A program made the position numbers and the translations under genes. This document shows, piece by piece, positions 53,400 to 63,785 of a stretch of 64,000 nt of DNA. The notes under the pieces were generated by a model, which saw only the letters and a program-made list of their open reading frames with translations, did no database searches and was not told the DNA's origin. Origin of the DNA: Anadara kagoshimensis. Lineage: Eukaryota; Mollusca; Bivalvia; Arcoida; Arcidae. How positions within the stretch are numbered: the first letter of the stretch is position 1; every line of letters starts with the position of its first letter. Location: positions 10,566,791-10,630,790 of the forward strand of contig CM037872.1 in the NCBI GenBank assembly GCA_021292105.1, given 5' to 3'.

Positions 53400-54520
53400 T
53401 GGAATTTATATATAAATCATCAAGTTCTATAGCTGACTTGGCAAGAATGTGTTACATGAGGTCATTAAAATTTTTTGTTTTATTTTGAAAATTTAAAAAA
53501 ATCTGATAATGCATAACTTGATCTGTTATTCTCTGAAAATTTCAAAAATGGTAATTTGTATCTGAAATTCAAATACAAGTTGTTTAAAACTGACAGTTAT
53601 CTCTTTTTGCTATCACCTTGGTTTATTTTTGGAATTTTATCTCTTCTTAATCAGAATAGAAACAAAACAAAAATAATTTATATACAACACTTCAAGATCA
53701 AGTTCTTCCTCCATAAATAAAAGAAGGAAATGGTGCTTTATATTAAGAGTTCAACACAAACGCAGCATACTTTTACAGTTTCAAATTAATTCTGATTGCT
53801 CTGAAAATGTCAAAAAGAGTTCTATATACAGGTATAAATTTAAAAAAAATCTATAAATTTTGCTTTTCTTAAAGAAATAAGACATTATTTTGCTTTTATA
53901 GATGAAAAAAATATTGGTCTAGAAAGTTGTAAAAATAAAAGAAAGTCGTTTAATTTTTGCGTTCATAATAGAAAGAAAATTATGTGCTCTAGAAATGTTA
54001 AAAAAGTTGAATAACTGAAAAAAAGTCATTCAAATTTGCATTTATAAATAAATAATTTAGAAACATGATTGCTGGAAAAAAGTTTAAATAAAAATTAAAA
54101 TGCTCTAGAAATTTTAAAAAAGTGATAAATGAGAAAAAGGCATTCAAATTTGCATTTATAAATGAGAAACATGATTGCTGGAAAAAAGTTTAAATAAAAA
54201 TTAAAAAGTAATAAAAATTAAAATGCTCCAGAAATGTTAAGAAAGTTGTATAAATAAAGAACGCATTTCAATTTGCATTTATAAATGAGAATCATGATTA
54301 TTAGAAAAGAAGTCAATTTGAAAAAAAGGCACTCATATTATAATTTTGCTGTTGTAAAAGAAAAAGAAAAAATATTGTTCCAGAAAATAAAAAAAAAACA
54401 GTTGAAAAAGGTCATTAAAACCTTGTAGGTATAAAAGAAAAAAAAAGTTTGCTGTTAGAATATGTCAGAAATGTTTGTATTAAACAGTTCGGTAAAAGCA
54501 TGTTGTATAAGGTAACAGTA
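53400..54520. repeat. Degenerate AT-rich tandem repeats
   Basis: TTCAAATTTGCATTTATAAA, GAAACATGATTGCTGGAAAA and TAAAATGCTCTAGAAATGTT recur three or four times between 53930 and 54340. The flanks are similar in style but too diverged to phase. Confidence 0.65.
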
Positions 54521-54572
54521 TTTGTAATATGTATATATATATATATATCCTTCATCAATTTAGCAGCTGTTT

Positions 54573-55142
54573 TACAGTGCAGGCCTGTCGAAAGTTTAAC
54601 ACTAAGCTAACGAATTAGGACCAATTAAGTGGCTTATCTCGTTTCCTTGTAACAAACCACTGCGGTAGCTCAGTTAGTAGAGTGCTCGCTCCATAAGTGG
54701 GAGGTCGTGGGTTCGATCCCCGGCCGGGTCTGACCCAAGACTTGAAAGTGGGTATTGACTGTTTTTTCGCCAAGCACTCGGCATTATGAAATGAAAGTCA
54801 GGGTTCTTTCGGATGGGAACTTAAAATAAAAGAGGTCCTGTGTCACGGTGGGCTTGGCACGCTAAAGAACCCTGCTGTATAATGCCATCAGCGCAACGCA
54901 CAGGCAAAATTTCTGCACTTTCGCCTATAGCTGGCGACGTCTCGATGTAAGTAGATATTCTTGACTGGGACGTTAAACACCATTACTCAACTCGTTTCCT
55001 TGTAAGCTATATTCGGCAACTGCTATCAATCTGTAGGTAGTTTTCTAGCCACTATCTTACCATATCTTGGTCACTTAGCAGCCAAGCTTAGACATCTTTT
55101 TTCGTTAGCTCAGCGTTAAACTTTCAACAGGTCTGTACTGTA
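54573..55142. mobile_element. MITE family A, copy 3, split by a SINE-1
   Basis: The left end TACAGTGCAGGCCTGTCGAA, AGTTTAACACTAAGC and the right end GCGTTAAACTTTCAACAGGT, CTGTACTGTA. Removing the SINE at 54653-54990 and one copy of its duplication leaves about 217 bp, the normal size of the family. Confidence 0.9.
54653..54990 (+). mobile_element. SINE-1, full length, young, with perfect 15-bp duplication
   Basis: CTCGTTTCCTTGTAA occurs at 54638-54652 and again at 54991-55005. The element has an intact A-box (GGTAGCTCAGTTAGTAGAG), B-box (GGGTTCGATCCCC), body and CATTACTCAA end. It is the best-preserved copy in the window and the reference for the family. Confidence 0.95.
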
Positions 55143-55482
55143 TTTGTACCTGTGTTATTAATGGACCCGTTTTGGGATTTTCCATATTTAACTTTCAGGC
55201 GATAAAGTCCTATATATTGTTACGTAACATAGGTTTCTTTTAATTAATACACTAATGTTATCATGTGTTTGTGGTTTTGGCATGGTTTCCGAGGAATTTT
55301 TAATTTCCATTTTCGAGTGCGTCTTATTCTGAGAATTTATCAGATTAGATTTAATGAGTTACCTGATTTAGTTTGATATTCATGCAAGGAGAGTTAAATG
55401 ATGTTCTCTTGGTTGCCAAGAGTAGAGGAAAAATCAGTGTTTATAAATTAATAAAATCTATTCCATAGTGACCAATATGGCA

Positions 55483-55735
55483 GCTCAGTTGGTAGAGTGC
55501 ATGCTCTGTATGTGGGACATAGTGTGTTCTAACCCAGGTTGGGTCTGACCAAGACTTGAAAATAGGTAGTGACTATTCTTTCAATAAGCACATGGCATTA
55601 GAAATGAAATGACAGGTTCTATTGAAAAAAAAATTAAAATCTTATTCCCTGTGTCACAGTAGACATTGCTCTGGGCACATGCAAAGCCACTTCATAGCTG
55701 GTGATGTCTCAATATTAGTGAAATAAATATTCCAT
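55483..55735 (+). mobile_element. SINE-1B copy
   Basis: GGCAGCTCAGTTGGTAGAGT, CCAGGTTGGGTCTGACCAAG, AATAAGCACATGGCATTAGA and GATGTCTCAATATTAGTGAA. Confidence 0.78.
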
Positions 55736-55839
55736 AGCGATATTCATTAAACATGAATATTAAATATTTTCTTAGTACCCAACAATTTATTTTTTACTAC
55801 AAATTTAGTACAACCAGATTAAGAAATTCTATCATATTG

Positions 55840-55960
55840 CTTGTCTAAGGTTTTCTTCACCATCATATATCTCAATATATGTGATAGAAACTTGACAGAA
55901 CTATAAAACACCATTTTCATGTAAAACACCATTTCAACCCAGCCACCCACCCTATGAACC
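55840..55960 (+). mobile_element. SINE-3 3' fragment
   Basis: TTTTCTTCACCATCATATAT, GTGATAGAAACTTGACAG and two TAAAACACCATTT ends. Confidence 0.5.
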
Positions 55961-56094
55961 CAATCTAGATTATTTTTTTCGAGATGTAATTTCATAAATA
56001 ATGCAATTACAAGAAATTAATGATTTAATTGAATGCCTGCTTAACTTCATACCTACATGCTGGTATAAAATGATCCAATATTTATCAGCAAACA

Positions 56095-56350
56095 GATAGC
56101 AGTTATTGACTACAGTGTGTAGACGCGATATTACAAACGTCTTCAACGGCTGCCTGGTTATTACTGCAGCCAGTCGATCCGTCTTGGCAGCTGCTCAATT
56201 AAATTGCAAGAAAACAGTTGTTGCTTTACGTTGGCATGATCTAAAATTTGAACTTTTTGTGTGTACTCGCTGATGTCTGGGACGGCATGCCGGGATTGTT
56301 AGATACCAGGATTTGAAATTAATTAGATCGTAATGAAATGTTAATCTTTG
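56095..56350. other. Non-repetitive island, possible conserved non-coding DNA
   Basis: This stretch is of clearly higher GC and complexity (GTAGACGCGATATTAC, GCAGCCAGTCGATCCGTC, GGGACGGCATGCCGGG). No conserved frame or splice pair is seen. It might be regulatory or an unrecognised exon of a non-coding RNA. Confidence 0.25.
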
Positions 56351-56596
56351 TACCGGGATAGGTATATATATCAGAATATTTTTGAAGTAAGATAGTGAAC
56401 ATCATGTTGAGTTGAACTAAAGGCAATAAGTTCAAATGATGAGTAGATTTTTTTTAAGGAATTGTTTAAACAACAAGTACATAAATTCATTTGATGGAAC
56501 AATTTACTCACATTACTATTAAACAGAGAATATACAGTAGAGACCTGTCCAAAGTTTAACACCGAGCTAACGAAAAGGAAATTCAATCGAAGTTTG

Positions 56597-56972
56597 AATG
56601 AGGCCGTGGTGGCCTAATGGATAAGGCATCAGTCTACAAATCCAGAGTCTCTCACCGCTGTGAGTTTGAGTCCTGCTCAGATCACATGTGGGAAAGTGAA
56701 TTTTCTTTGCCGTTAGCCTTTACTTGTTCACCCTGTCTCAATATAATGTGTCTTGGAGAGTGGTCGGCTTGTCTGCTTGGTGAGCTAGCACCTTAAAGTT
56801 GCCCTGAGTGTGCACTGGTACAAGGCAGACCATAAAATATACATGCTCTTCACAAGCATACATGGACTTGTTCATAGATTAATCCATAGAGATTAATAAA
56901 ATAGTTCTGGTCCCGAATAGCTGAAAAATTGCTGATGCGACGTTAAGCAACATTAAAAAACAACAACAACAA
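56597..56972 (+). mobile_element. SINE-2 with target-site duplication
   Basis: CAATCGAAGTTTG (56584-56596) and CAATCAAAGTTTG (56973-56985) flank it. The head is GTGGCCTAATGGATAAGGCA, the end GCTGATGCGACGTTAAGCAA with a CAACAACAAC tail. Confidence 0.92.
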
Positions 56973-57103
56973 CAATCAAAGTTTGGCTGAAATATGGGTA
57001 ACCTCTGCTGTGGCAGAAAAATTACCTAGACAAAGATATCAAATCCCCAAAAGTCTTTGTGATACAACTAATGAGTGGCCAGGATAAGTTCTTAATTAAG
57101 CAC

Positions 57104-57383
57104 CCCCACCGGGTCTGACCCTAGACTTTAAAGTGGGTAGTGACTGTTCTTTCGCTAAGCACTCGGCATTATGAAATGAAAGTCACAAATCTTTCGGATG
57201 GGAACTTAAAATAAACGAGGTCCCGTGTCACGGTGGGCTTGGCACGCTAAAGAACCCTGCTGTATAATGCCATCAGCACAACGCACAGGCAAAATTTATG
57301 CACTCTCGCCTAAAGCTGGCGAAGTCTCCATATAAGTGAAATATTCTTGACTGGGACGATAAACACCATTACTCACTCACTCA
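57104..57383 (+). mobile_element. SINE-1, 5' truncated, with target-site duplication
   Basis: TTCTTAATTAAGCAC (57089-57103) and TTCTTAATTTAGCAC (57384-57398) flank it. It starts after the B-box (CCGGGTCTGACC), so the tRNA-like promoter was not copied. Confidence 0.92.
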
Positions 57384-57443
57384 TTCTTAATTTAGCACTA
57401 ATCCGTTAGTGTAGTGTGAGACTTTCGACAGGTCCGTACTGTA

Positions 57444-57985
57444 GATGATAAGTGGACACAAATATTCAAAAGAATTTCAAGCCGTAATCAATATTTATAT
57501 TTAAGTAATGACTCATTTCCATCAAAGTCTTTTAGAACATGGGACTCAAGTTCCAAAGGTGGTAGGTTCATATCTCTTTGTGGACTTGTTATGTCTGTCT
57601 CCTTAAGCAAGTTACTCCATTTCACATTGTTGCTGACTTATTTTCAGTGTCAGGATATTAGACCCATTGAGCATCTGTAATTTGTCTCTGTAAGCTAGCA
57701 CCTAAAAGATGCCTTTGAATTTTTATTTATTTAACTTGTCTCTAAGCTAGCACCTAAAAGTTGCCTTTGAATTTTTACTTATTTAACCCCACAAATTCTT
57801 TTTAAAATAGTAAATATTTACCACTTAATCGTTTTGATAAATATGTGTTTATTTGGATTCACAAATGGAAAAGTTCCAATGTTACAGATAAGGCTGATAG
57901 GAAGTTTAAATAAGACATATAATTCTACCGTGGAGATAACCCCCGTGTCTTGAGATAGCCTAACAGTGATTTGGTACACATGTTA
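57444..57985. other. Non-coding sequence with a short duplication
   Basis: TCTAAGCTAGCACCTAAAAG, TTGCCTTTGAATTTTTA occurs twice (about 57690 and 57740). Confidence 0.5.
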
Positions 57986-58625
57986 GACACATGCAGCTTA
58001 AGGATGATAAATCAGGGACATGATTTACACTACGACACATGCTAAAAAATTAAAAATAAATTGTGTATACACACATATAATGACTTTGTTCACATGTTAG
58101 ACATAGCCAGGATTATAAACCCAGACATAACTTAACACTACGCCACACACACCTCCCCAGGTAGCCTAACAGTGACTTAGTACAGCAACAATAATGAATC
58201 TAAGACCTAACTTACACTACACTGCATGCTAAAAATTAAAAAATAAATTGTGCACACACACATAATGACTTGGTTTACATGTTAGACACAGCCAGGATTA
58301 TAAACCCAGACTTAACACTACGCCACACACACATCTCCAGGTAGCCTAACAGTGACTTAGTACAGCAACAATAATGAATCTAAGACCTAACTTACACTAC
58401 GCTGCATGCTAAAAATTAAAAAATAAATTGTGCACACACACATAATGACTTGGTTCACATGTTAGACACAGCCAGGATTATAAACCCAGACTTAACACTA
58501 CGCCACACACATCCCCAGGTAGCCTAACAGCAATAGTAATGAATCAAAGACCCAACTTACACTATGCCCCATGCTAAAATTTAAAAAATAAATTGTGTAC
58601 ACACCTAACAATTTCTTTGCCAGTT
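57985..58625. repeat. 180-bp tandem repeat
   Basis: GTTAGACACAGCCAGGATTA recurs at about 58281 and 58461, with a diverged copy at 58096 and a partial one at 57985. Units contain CCAGGTAGCCTAACAGTGAC and CTAAAAATTAAAAAATAAAT. The middle units are nearly identical. Confidence 0.93.
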
Positions 58626-58718
58626 TCACATCAAGTGCTTTCTTCAGGTTATACTTACAATCTACATAATTCATAAAATATCCTTACTGATTAGGAGGAG
58701 TTGATTTTAGTAAGCAAT

Positions 58719-59029
58719 AGTGTTTAACGTCCCAGTCAAGAATATTTTACTTATATCGAGACATTGGCAGCTATAGGCGAAGGTGCAGAAATTTTGCCTG
58801 TGCTTTGTGCTGATGGCATTATACAGCAGGGTTCTTTATTGTGCCATGCTTACTGTGACACAGGACCTCGTTTATTCCCTTCCAAGAGAACCGTGACTTT
58901 CATTTGGTAATGTTGAGTGTTTGGCGAAAGAACAGTCACTACCCACTTTCAAGTATTGGGTCCGACCCAGTCAGGGTTTGAATCCAAGATCTCCCACTTA
59001 TGAAGCTAGTACTCTTAGCTACCGCAGTC
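58719..59029 (-). mobile_element. SINE-1, near full length
   Basis: The 3' end lies left (AGTGTTTAACGTCCCAGTCA) and the head right (TAGCTACCGCAGT), with the A-box partly deleted. Confidence 0.85.
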
Positions 59030-59039
59030 ACATTATAAA

Positions 59040-59750
59040 AGGTTTATTTAGCTAAGATAAGTTTACATGTACCATGTTTAAATCTGAAAAAAACCTCCGC
59101 CCGAATAAAGGGTGATTAGATTCAATGCGATCTTTAATTCAAGCTTTTTATAATAATACACAAAGTTTTATTCATAGCCGGTTTTATCTTAGTCTCATAT
59201 TAAAGTAATCTGTTTATTTTCCAAGAATGCACACGATGATGTTTTATCAAAAACTTATCATTTATTGACTTTGTATTAAACATAATAGGATCCTCTTATC
59301 AAAGTAGCAAAAAAATTATTTTGCATTGAAGGTCATTTTATACAAAAATAATATTTTTATATATATATATATCATCAAGAATATTAGTTACAAATTAAAG
59401 TCTATTTTGGAGATAATTGGTTAGGGCTCCACCCAATATAAAATAGAATAAAAACCGGATTTTTTGTGAAGCATCATTGCATGTGAAGTTGCAGACACGT
59501 TTGATATGGGTTTTTGTTTTAAAATCAGACTGGGTGTGTTTGTTTTTCAGCTGCTAGTATAATAATAATATTGTTGCTATTAATCTTGTTTTTATTAGAA
59601 GTCTGTTATTTGTAAAATCATCCTGATCGTAATGATGATGAACAAACCATTGTTAAAATAAAAAAAAATAAAGAAATGAATGCAGCAGAATAAAGTATTT
59701 TTGCCAATAGACAACTAGGTTAGTCTGGTATTATCTCGATGGAACTGACA
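59040..59750. other. AT-rich non-coding sequence
   Basis: No feature recognised. Confidence 0.4.
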
Positions 59751-59754
59751 TATG

Positions 59755-60046
59755 CTTTATTTGCTCAATCTGTTTCAATAGCTTTTAAGTTGTAAGCATC
59801 CTCTGTAGCGGCCACAGGTGGCCTACTCTTTTTCGAACTCTACAGTGTTGTCTTTAGCGTGCACTGAGAAACGGGATTTCGGTTTTAAGTCTCATCCGAA
59901 TGACTCTACCAATATTATAGCTCTTTACAACTCTAGTATGAGCAGGAGATGAAAACCATCTCAGAAAATTTCCAAGTCCCGAGTGAGGTTCAAATCCACA
60001 ACCCTCTACTTTGAAAGCCAGTGACAATGCCACTTGGTTATGTCCG
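59755..60046 (-). mobile_element. SINE-5, minus-strand copy
   Basis: The minus strand has GGACATAACCAAGTGGCATT, GGGTTGTGGATTTGAACC, GAGATGGTTTTCATCTCCTG, CCACCTGTGGCC and GAAACAGATTGAGCAAATAA. It is the same element as 62717-62985 in opposite orientation. Confidence 0.83.
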
Positions 60047-60136
60047 ATTTTTTGCATAAGCTTCTTAAAATAGGCTAACTGAGTTTTAGGTATCTTTAAT
60101 CCTTCATCAGAGGCAAAGTCAGCTATTGTCATTAAG

Positions 60137-60456
60137 TTGAGTAATGGTGTTCAATGTCACAGTGAAGAATATTTCACTTATATTGAGATGATGCCAGCTA
60201 AAGACAAAGATGCGAAAATTTTGCCTGTACATTCTGCTGATGGCATTATACAACAGGGTTCTTTATCTTGCCACACCTACAGTGATATGGGACTTTGTCC
60301 CATCCAAAAGAACCATGGCTTTCATTTGCTAATGCTGATTGCTTGGCAAAAGAACAGTCGCTTCCCACTTTCATGTCTTGCGTCAGACCTGGGGTTCAAA
60401 GCCATGACCTCCCACTTTCGAAGAGAGCACTTTAACAACTGAGCTACCGCATTGGT
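60137..60456 (-). mobile_element. SINE-1, full length
   Basis: It runs from TTGAGTAATGGTGTTCAATG (3' end) to GAGCTACCGCATTGGT (head). Somewhat diverged; the frame across it is not a gene. Confidence 0.87.
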
Positions 60457-60459
60457 CAC

Positions 60460-61070
60460 ATTTTGTGTCCTATTTTTGCTGAAATTTTGCTGAATCATTT
60501 AAGTTTTATTCAGTGACTTGGACGACACATCAATGTGCTACAAAAATGGCAGAGAAATGACAAAACATTTAAACAGAATAGACATTATGTAGTAATTGTT
60601 GTGCCTCTAGGCATCAATGAACATACCACTACTAACCCCTAACCCCAAACCCAAGACCTGATGTTTCATTATTCTACAATATTCTACGACATACTACATG
60701 TGACCCCAATTTGTTAACCTCTATGTAAGCATGTCTGACAGAGGAATTTTGAGTTCATTTTACAGTGAAGAAAATGACATAAAATGAAACAAGCGACAGG
60801 TGCTTGTTGCATAAAATTACATCAAATTAACAGATTTATCATATATCTCAGGGCATTAACCCGTGTGTTGGTTTGCATGAGGGGGTTTAGCTTGCCTGTA
60901 TTGGTTTTAGCTTGCCTTTACGTAACTCTGAATTTATCTATTATGCATAGGCTTTAGGACCATTTTATTGTCCAAAATATTGCAATCAGTCAATGCACAA
61001 CCAACCTGAAAAAATGTCCATTTCTTTGAATTTTAAGGAACGGACCTAGAGGATGAGTGTTCTTAACAGC
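60460..61070. other. Non-coding sequence
   Basis: A CTAACCCCTAACCCC phrase lies near 60640. Nothing else recognised. Confidence 0.4.
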
Positions 61071-61262
61071 AGCACCTCTCTCTTCCTAGGTTGAAATCCA
61101 ACTCAATCCAGATCCTAGTGTGAGAAAATTTGTGGGTTTCACTTGCAAAATGTCTATGGAATTCCAGTTTCCTCCACCATCCCTGAACTGACTGCCTTAA
61201 TATATGTGAGAAAATCTTAACTTGGTTGTAAAACACAATTTCTCCTTTCTCTTCACTCTTAG
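61070..61262 (+). mobile_element. SINE-3 copy
   Basis: GCACCTCTCTCTTCCTAGGT, ATCCAGATCCTAGTGTGAGA, CCAGTTTCCTCCACCATCCC and AAAATCTTAACTTGGTTG. Confidence 0.7.
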
Positions 61263-61679
61263 AATTGATATTGAACTTTAAAACTTTTCATGCTTTTGTA
61301 GGCGTGTTGCAAGTTTAAAAAGCGACAATAAAATATTAAATTGCTTTAGAAATTAACTTGTTTTATAATACAAATGGTTTGTTTTTAAACACAATGATTT
61401 AGGTATGTGTATTCAGAAAACGTTGATGATTTATATGTTATGCGTAATATCTGTGTGCATGATTTATATCGACACGATGGGAATGTGTCGTGTTACAAAT
61501 GTCAATACACACAAAGATGTGAAAAGTGTACATGAAGGAATTTTTGTTTCTTCTTTTTCAAAGGCGGCATTTAAAATATTGCTCTCCCATTGTTAAAAAA
61601 TGACGATGGTGATAATCAGTTTGGGCCAAAAGCTTGACCACATATGATGGTCAAAATAGGTAATGGTAACATGAATAGA

Positions 61680-61890
61680 TATTAAATTCAAGTTTCCATC
61701 CATCTATCCTTCTGTCATTCCATCCATCCTTCTGTCCATCTGAAATTCTTGTCTGCGCTAATTCTCAAAAACAATGAAGCACTATTTAACGAATCTTGGT
61801 GCAAAGCATTAACATAGATAGGCCATGAGCATATTTTTAACCCAAGTTGGTTTGCTCATTTTCCTGGGAGTTACGGCCCTTGAACATAAG
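61680..61890 (+). repeat. Dispersed CCATCTGAAATTCTTGTCTG element, copy 2
   Basis: It matches 40545-40720 (TGTCCATCTGAAATTCTTGT, AACAATGAAGCACTATTTAA, CGAATCTTGGTG) and continues to GGGAGTTACGGCCCTTGAAC. Confidence 0.7.
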
Positions 61891-61919
61891 TGCAAATCAC
61901 AAAAAAAAGCAACTTGCTG

Positions 61920-62200
61920 GGATCTTAATTTACTGGATTTGTTTGTTAATTCTGGAATGATGGAGGAAACTGGAGCACAATGATGGTGAAAAGCCATCTA
62001 GATTTGGTAAACCGACTGACAGACTGACTAATTCTCTCCTACTTGAATCTACCTGAGTGGGTTTTGAATATGAGGACAGCAAGAGGCAATTTGATCCATA
62101 ATCTGATAAATTCTCTGCCACTGGAATTTAAGTGATTGGGATTGGATTTGAATGTGAGGGTAGTGAGAGATGCTGTTATCCATAGTCCTGACACCTACCA
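61920..62200 (-). mobile_element. Decayed SINE-3 copies
   Basis: GGAATGATGGAGGAAACTGG, GAAAAGCCATCTAGA and two modules ending AATNTGAGGNNAGNNAGAG. Orientation is minus; the head is lost. Confidence 0.45.
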
Positions 62201-62223
62201 ACATTCATCTAACAAAAGGTGTA

Positions 62224-62250
62224 AGAGAGAGAGAGAGGGGGGGGGGGGAA
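62224..62250. repeat. (GA)n and poly(G) tract
   Basis: GAGAGAGAGAGAGA then ten or more G. Confidence 0.9.
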
Positions 62251-62259
62251 GAGATGTTA

Positions 62260-62580
62260 TAGACATGGTTATGGACATATTTCATCTCACCTAATAATAT
62301 AGATAAATTACTCAGTCAGGGTCTTCTGTTTTTATTGCAGAAATTTTAAGAAACACCAGTATATGTATTTTATGTTTCCTTTAAATCAAATCTAAAGATA
62401 AAGGATGAATAGAATTCTTAAAAGATATAAGAAAAAATATGTAAAAAATATAAAGAAAAAAATGAAAATAAAAAAAGAAGAATTTTGTAATCTTTGATAG
62501 GTTAGAGGTGCTGCTTTTAGGTTGTATATTTAAAGTAAAACATGAAGATAATGAACACGCTTAAATCGAATACATGCATA
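62260..62580. other. AT-rich non-coding sequence
   Basis: A-rich run 62420-62490. Nothing else. Confidence 0.4.
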
Positions 62581-62711
62581 GAACGAAGTCAATTATTTGG
62601 CCTGACCGTTTCTCTATATAAGTCTATATATAACAATATAACGAAGTCTCTATATAACGAAGTTAAAAATAGAGTCCCTAGGGCTTCCTTATAAACGTGT
62701 TTTACTGTATA
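62580..62711. mobile_element. Partial TIR element related to 46227-46408
   Basis: AACGAAGTC is repeated three times, and the end TTATAAACGTGTTTTACTGT, A matches the inverted end of the intron D-E element. Confidence 0.6.
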
Positions 62712-62716
62712 ATATG

Positions 62717-62985
62717 TGCGGACATGGCCAAGTGGTACTGGATTTCCAAGTCAAGGGTTGTGGGCTCAAATTTTCTGAGATGATTTTCATTCTCCTACTC
62801 ATACTAGAGCTGTAAAAAGCTTGTTACTTAACCTTTTGGGTGAGACTAAAAACCCAAGTACCTTGTCTAGGTGCATGCATGCTAAAGACACCTCTGTAGA
62901 GTTCGAAATAGTGTAGGCCACCTGTGGCCTCTACAGAGTATGCTACATAATAGAAGCGATTGAAACAGACTGAGCAACATAAATT
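62717..62985 (+). mobile_element. SINE-5, plus-strand copy
   Basis: GCGGACATGGCCAAGTGGTA (A-box), GGGTTGTGGGCTCAAATT (B-box degraded), TGAGATGATTTTCATTCTCC, GGCCACCTGTGGCCTC and GAAACAGACTGAGCAAC. About 270 bp; opposite orientation to 59755-60046. Confidence 0.83.
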
Positions 62986-63059
62986 AATATAGTTTTAAAA
63001 AAGTAATAAATAATTTAATTAAATAATAATTTATAATAATAATAATAAATAATTTTACA

Positions 63060-63430
63060 ATCTAGATTACGGACAAACTAATCAGTCGTGTTGAATATTT
63101 ATAATATCTCATGAATATAGCTATGCATGCAAATTTTCTAAAATTAACTGTTTTTTAGCACAATCGCCAAAAATGTGTGATAATAAAAGTCACTTCTGCG
63201 TCAAATACAGCACAATCTGTATGAATCGGTGCCAGGGTTTACGGATTTGACTCTGTCTATCTATCTATAACTGTGGGGTAAGATTACCTTTCATTCCTCA
63301 ACAGAGAGTGGTTAAAAATACCTCGCGCTCGGAGTGAACACTGCAGGTGGTATTTATAAACAGATCATAATTACTGATTGCTTCTTTATGCCTATCTTAA
63401 ATTGTTTTTGGGTATTTTGGGAAAATAGAT
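63060..63430. other. Non-repetitive island
   Basis: Moderate complexity with GGTTAAAAATACCTCGCGCT and GGTGGTATTTATAAACAG. No coding or repeat identity seen; candidate conserved non-coding DNA only. Confidence 0.2.
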
Positions 63431-63597
63431 GAATATATAGACATTAAATTAATTAGTTTGTAAGCTTATCTTGTGAATGAGGACATTTTTTTTCGCTCCT
63501 GAGAATTTTTGGCATTGTTTTTACTAAGTTGAGTCTCAGATTTGTAAATGAGAGGTTGTAGATTCTATCTCTAAAAAGGATAGGGGAGGGGGAGGGG

Positions 63598-63785
63598 GGG
63601 GCTCAGTGGCTGAGTGGTCTAAAGCAGATGTCAACAGATCAAAGTGCCTCTTCAATGTCTCTAGGTTTAAACAAGCTCAGGACCAATTGGTTGTGAGAAC
63701 GACTTTTAGTTGGCTTGCAGAAGGTCATTGGTTTTCTCCAGGCACTCTGTCTTTCTCCACCATCCAAAAGTTATGTATTTCAAAA
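63598..63785 (+). mobile_element. SINE-3 copy
   Basis: GGCTCAGTGGCTGAGTGGTC, TAAAGCAGATGTCAACAGAT, TGGTTTTCTCCAGGCACTCT and TTTCTCCACCATCC. It is 3' truncated and joins a C-rich tract (63860-63885). Confidence 0.78.

Larger units (their letters stand above)
56533..57443. mobile_element. MITE family A, copy 4, split by two SINEs
   Basis: The left end TACAGTAGAGACCTGTCCAA, AGTTTAACACCGAGC and the right end GTGTGAGACTTTCGACAGGT, CCGTACTGTA. SINE-2 (56597-56972) and SINE-1 (57104-57383) sit inside, each with its own duplication; without them about 230 bp remain. Confidence 0.88.

Noticed and set aside
54656-54720. Possible tRNA gene (GGTAGCTCAGTTAGTAGAG and GGGTTCGATCCC)
   Set aside because: Boxes are good but no acceptor-stem pairing or normal 3' end; the same head occurs in many copies joined to the SINE body.
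59854-60132. 92-codon minus-strand frame
   Set aside because: Lies across the SINE-5 copy; contains its tRNA-like head.
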